Shown: positions 30,235 to 33,774 of the stretch, one piece after another
Position numbering within the stretch: the stretch's first letter is position 1
Layout of the letters: each line of letters begins with the position of its first letter
Assembly: GCA_003427395.1 (NCBI GenBank)
Contig: BFEA01000017.1
Coordinates: 2,118,477-2,152,250 of the forward strand
Reading direction: 5' to 3'
Origin: Chara braunii
Taxonomy: Eukaryota > Streptophyta > Charophyceae > Charales > Characeae
Length of the DNA: 33,774 nucleotides
Translations under genes and position numbers: made by a program
Notes under the pieces: model-generated
What the model was told of the DNA's origin: nothing
What the model saw: only the letters and a program-made list of their open reading frames with translations
Database searches by the model: none

Positions 30235-30920
30235 CTGCATCCTACGGAGTCCGGCGTGTTTCTGGTTCGGTATGGGCATGGCGACCCTGGGGACGCAGCG
30301 GTGATCTATGTTCAGGACCAGAAACCCTACGACAGTTTATTTCAGGTTTGGAGCCAGCCGCGGTCTGGAACCGCTGCGCCGCCATATTTCAGGGTCGGCG
30401 TCGGTTTGGCACATCCCACGATAGCATTTTCACGCTCGGCAGCACTACGGAGGCTTATTTCAAGTACGGGACCTCGACGGCAGTTATTCCCGAATCGATG
30501 CATCACGGATACTTATTTCACGTTCGGCGCTACCACGGCAGTTTGTTTCATGATTGAGGCCATTACCGAGACATATTGCGGGCACTGTAGTAATTCATTT
30601 CCAGGGCCGGAACCGGTACGACAGTTGCTTCGGGTTCAACATCAGTTTATTTCGGACTCGCTCCTACCATGATACCTCGTTTCAGCTTCGGTGCCGTTAC
30701 CGTGACTTATACTCAGGTTTGGGACACTACGGTGATTTATTACCTGGCCGCGGCCACTACAGCAGTTTATGACAGGGTTGGAACTTTAACATCTTGGATG
30801 CACGGTCCTGAGATGGCGTGATACAACAGCCTAGCTCTGCTCTTCAGGTTCGGTCAGACTCGGCACCAGTGCGGTGCAGGCTATTCAGGTTCGGGATAGT
30901 ACGGCATGTTGCTTGCCCCT
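30235..30920 (+). repeat. Degenerate minisatellite, ~30-bp unit
   Basis: Related units with consensus CTACGGCAGTTTATTTCAGG plus TTCGGG begin near 30327, 30443, 30501, 30531, 30562, 30615, 30664, 30695, 30725 and 30754, mostly 29-31 bp or a multiple apart. Similar words (TTCAGGTTCGG) persist to about 30900. Overlapping open frames in two phases here are explained by the repeat. Confidence 0.7.
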
Positions 30921-32075
30921 ATGTGGCAGCAGGTCCGNGGTCCCTATTTCTNAATGATTGTTTGAGTCCGGCCCCGGAACCAGCGGAATCGGCTACTGCA
31001 GTGGGGACAGACATTCAGGCGCAACTGACCAGCGGATTAACTGAGAACTGGTCCGGCTGTGACGTGCCTGGGCCTTAAGGGCCTTGCTACTACGACACCC
31101 ATTTGTTGGCTCGAGGGCGGTGCTCACGTACCACCCGCATTGAGCCTGTGCTGAGCCTGGTGCCGATGGTCTCGGTTGTACAAGCAGATGTTGAATGAAT
31201 ATAGGGCCGGATAGAGGAGAAAGGGGGACAGTGTGCAAGGCGTACCCGTGATACCGGGCTCAGGGTGGAAACATCGATGCGCAGACTGTTGCACGGGGGA
31301 TGAGGGGAGAGGACTGGTGGATGGCATGCCAGGCGTACCCAACGCACAGCTATTGCGGAGCATTGCAAGCACGGGGGAGACGCGTCGGCACTCAGGCGGT
31401 TACTCGCGTGTGAGAGGGAGAGTGAGAGAGAAGGGGACTGCATGGCGGGAGTGAGAGACAGTGTGTGTGCGTGAGGGTGTGCACTCGAATCAGAGAACAG
31501 GCAGATGCGAGGAAGAGAGCCAACAAACCAGCGGGTGATAGACTAGTGGGGACAGCGCTGGCTAGCTGGAGGAAAAATATATATTATTATTAATTTTATT
31601 AAAATCCCATCCTCCTGGACCTAATCATGACCAGGTACATCCAGACTTGAACACACGGCGCAGGGAAAAAGGTGGTAGAGTCATCCGAGCTATGCAGGGA
31701 AACGGGAAAGAGAGAGTCCGCACGTTCTTTTTCACATTTCCAAGCCATATATACATGACTCTGTTCACGTCCAGGAACTTTCAAGTTCGAGTCTGGAAAC
31801 TAGCCTGCCTGGCAGGAATGACGAATCAAACTTGGACAGGTGAGTGAAGCAGCCAGTCAGAGAGCGGGCGATAGTGTGTGAGAGAAGGAGAGCGAGAGAG
31901 GACGAATGGGTGAGAGAGAGACAATGTGACTTAGAGAGAGCGTGCCCAACTCTGCTTTCCCATTTACAAAATTCTTTGCACCTGGCCCTAAGCGAGGTCA
32001 GGTTCATCAGACAAGGAATCAGCTAGATCATGGAGAAATGATGGGGGATTCGCAAGCACACTGTGTAAGTGAGGA

Positions 32076-32079
<4 letters not shown>
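30921..32079. other. Central part of the insertion, GA/GT-rich, no gene
   Basis: Two unresolved bases near 30938-30952. Many short GAGAGAG and GTGTGTG stretches from about 31420 onward and an A/T-rich patch at about 31576-31602. Short open frames are not convincing. Confidence 0.45.

Positions 32080-32136
<57 letters not shown>
32080..32136. repeat. (GA)n microsatellite
   Basis: An almost uninterrupted GA dinucleotide run of about 57 bp. Confidence 0.95.
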
Positions 32137-32138
<2 letters not shown>

Positions 32139-33167
32139 GACTGAGTGAGTGAGAGAAAGTGAGAGAGAATGAGAGAGGAAGAGGGGGCTGCGCGAGAGCA
32201 GTTGTGTGATGATGTGCCACTTGCTCTTGATGGTAGTATGGGTGATGCTGGAGGAGGTGGCAGTTACGTGATGACGTGGCGCTCGGTGATGAGTGTATCT
32301 CTGATGATGATGATAACGGTATTCTCGTTGCTGATCAAAGATCAAGCTGCCACCTCTAAGAAAGCATGCGTGTTGGATCTGTGTGAACCCCCGCACCTGT
32401 AGCTCTCAAGTAGTGCATCAGACGTATAACAAGTCAGAGTAAGTGTGTGCATGATTAAGCCAGCGAACCCCTGTCAAGTTGGAACCCCCGCTGTTGACTG
32501 TACCCCCCCAGACAACATCATGCGTTCTATTTGAAGAAAGAGGGACAGTGCAGATGAGGGATAGCGTGAGTGAGAGAGAGCGAGGCCACAACGAACCAAA
32601 AGAGCTAATTGACCTGATCATGCGGATCTGATCATCGAATGGGAACAATTATCTGATCAGATACATGGCGGGACCCTTTGTATAGAGAAGGTAACAAACG
32701 GGCATTCATTCGCAAAGACCAGATTTACCACAGCTATCTACCTTTGAACGTGCGCGCAGTGAGTGACCCAACAGACAAAAGTTCCAACAGACAAAGAAAA
32801 CTGCTGCGTATCTTTCTATGTACTACCTGCAAGTTCGTTCTCGTTTCACCCGTATGATGACCGATCACATGCGTGCCAGAGGGTACCACCCCAGAGAGCG
32901 CGTCAAATACATTCGATTGCCCACTATCGATCGACGATCCAGAGACCTGATGGCTATTGACAGGATGCGTGCTCACTGCTCACTAGACGTGCTTTTACAC
33001 CAGGCTTGTTTCTCTGTGCAAGGGGAGTTTGTTCGAGTGAGTGTGACTATGTCTCTGCTTCTTTGTGTATGTGTGTGTATAAGTGTGTGAGAGAGAGGGG
33101 AAGGAGAGAAGAGTGACGGGTCTGTTCCTTGACATTAAAATTAGTATTATTGCTCCTTCTCTTGGTG
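32137..33167. other. Right-centre part of the insertion, no gene
   Basis: GA-rich patches continue to about 32590. Repeated TGATCAT/CTGATCA words occur near 32616-32662. I see no supported reading frame. Confidence 0.45.
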
Positions 33168-33182
33168 ACTGCAAAATTCCTC

Positions 33183-33460
33183 TGGTGAGCGAGCCCGCCG
33201 AACTGTTGCTTGAATATTCGAACCTCCTAGTGAATGAACTTACAGATCTGAAGTTGACCATTCTGACTTGCTGTTGGGCGGATATGCCAGACTGTTAATT
33301 GACTATTTTTATCTGTTGGTGGGCANACTTGTAGANCTGTTTCTCGNCAATTCGGGCCGCCTAGTGTGTGAANTGGCAGAACTGTTAGTAAACTATTCAA
33401 ACTTGTTGTGGGACGAGCTTGCTGATCTGATCAGTAGACCAATCAAACTTGCTGACTCGG
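33183..33460 (+). repeat. Six-unit 45-bp (15-codon) tandem repeat
   Basis: Units start at about 33190, 33235, 33280, 33325, 33370 and 33415, exactly 45 bp apart. The best-preserved units encode EPAELLLEYSNLLVN and EXAELLVNYSNLLWD in one phase, a Leu-rich 15-residue period. Unit 3 has a stop from an apparent small indel, and several bases are unresolved in units 3-5. It may be a decayed coding repeat or a minisatellite with a chance period. Confidence 0.75.
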
Positions 33461-33679
33461 CAAATTCCCTGAACGGACATTTGACAGTCTGAACTCAGCG
33501 CGGTGTGAACTTGTGAGATTACCGAAATTAACAAGATAAAGGCAAGGAAAGTAACTATACACTCTAACCTCATTCCCTACGGGTCGCCGAGGACCTCGGA
33601 AGCGGGCTTGGCGAGTGACAGGCGTCGTTGCCCTTGGCTTCTGCGAAACGTAGGTGACCCCTCCCCGGGTTTCCTCACA

Positions 33680-33774
33680 ACGTGCTCTTACGCGGTGATC
33701 GCAATCAGCAAAGACACGCCCTTAGGAATTTCGTGGCTCTACGATGACACAATGACACGCTCCGGAAGCTCAGA
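33680..33774 (+). repeat. 3' LTR, resumed after the insertion
   Basis: After the second ACGT, the sequence from GCTCTTACGCGGTG to the window end aligns base for base in length (91 bp) with 17913-18003 of the 5' LTR, with three visible differences. The LTR continues outside the window. Confidence 0.92.

Larger units (their letters stand above)
29383..33679. mobile_element. 4297-bp insertion in the 3' LTR, class unclear
   Basis: Comparison with the 5' LTR (17909-17912 ACGT followed by GCTCTT) shows a clean insertion flanked by ACGT on both sides (29379-29382 and 33680-33683). Its ends are TGTTAGG and CCTCACA, a 7-bp terminal inverted repeat with one mismatch. TG...CA ends and a 4-bp duplication fit an LTR-type integration; TGTNR ends and a 4-bp duplication are also described for Ginger-type DNA transposons. 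Neither long direct repeats nor a transposase, integrase or RT are visible. It is therefore non-autonomous or heavily decayed; orientation is unknown. Confidence 0.75.
16270..33774 (+). mobile_element. Ty3/gypsy LTR retrotransposon, decayed, 3' LTR interrupted
   Basis: A sequence starting TGTGACGAACCACTTTCTGT occurs at 16270 and again at 27698, and homology continues for over 1.6 kb, defining the LTRs. Between them are gag (CCHC), protease, RT, RNase H and integrase in the Ty3/gypsy order (integrase last), then a GPY module and an extra coding region. There are multiple stops and frameshifts and the RT active site is mutated, so it is non-autonomous now. The 3' LTR contains a 4297-bp insertion and continues past the window end. 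Confidence 0.92.

Noticed and set aside
30150-30672. Two overlapping frames of 135 and 138 codons in the 4.3-kb insertion
   Set aside because: Both lie in the ~30-bp minisatellite, whose period keeps several frames open; no motif found.
29383-33679. The insertion as a complete LTR retrotransposon
   Set aside because: Its first and last several hundred bases do not match each other, so no LTR pair is visible despite the TG...CA ends.

Overview
The window looks like repeat-dense, non-genic nuclear DNA of a large eukaryotic genome, probably from the green lineage. I found no convincing host gene, tRNA, rRNA or CRISPR array. Almost everything recognisable is a decayed retroelement: plant-style L1 non-LTR elements (ORF1 with a CCHC-like finger; ORF2 with endonuclease, reverse transcriptase and a C-terminal zf-RVT finger) and a large Ty3/gypsy LTR element. 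The Ty3 element has a primer-binding-site candidate resembling the initiator-Met type common in plants. A streptophyte such as a charophyte alga is my best guess from element style; this is inference, not proof.

Layout. 1-290 is an (ATCA)n array with G-run/C-run hairpins. About 665-3838 (minus strand) is the ORF1 half of one L1 element. 3842-4141 holds three very long A/T homopolymers. About 4540-5673 is a degenerate pyrimidine-rich repeat field. 5674-7853 is a 5'-truncated L1 copy on the plus strand with an A tail. 8133-8248 is a 52-bp-stem hairpin, followed at 8252-8860 by a ~134-bp tandem repeat whose units each carry a small perfect hairpin. 9080-9319 is a SINE-like insertion with a 15-bp target-site duplication. 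About 9320-16269 is a nearly full-length but broken second L1 (ORF1, endonuclease, RT without its FADD box, zf-RVT).

From 16270 to the window end lies one Ty3/gypsy element that appears to have landed in the 3' end of that L1. Its order is 5' LTR (from 16270, probably to about 18904), PBS candidate, gag, protease, RT, RNase H, integrase, GPY module, an extra 3' coding region of unknown function (about 25413-27455), and a 3' LTR starting at 27698. Gag-pol carries several stops and frameshifts. The RT has lost an Asp in motif A and one in the YMDD box, and an inverted-repeat (foldback) sequence sits between protease and RT.

The 3' LTR is itself split by a 4297-bp insertion (29383-33679) with TGT...ACA ends and a 4-bp ACGT duplication; the LTR resumes at 33684 and runs off the window. 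That insertion has no recognisable transposition gene but contains two degenerate codon-multiple minisatellites (about 30 bp and exactly 45 bp). The nesting order is therefore L1, then Ty3 element, then 4.3-kb insertion. Of the unexplained parts, the extra Ty3 3' reading frame and the 4.3-kb insertion are the best candidates for something undescribed.
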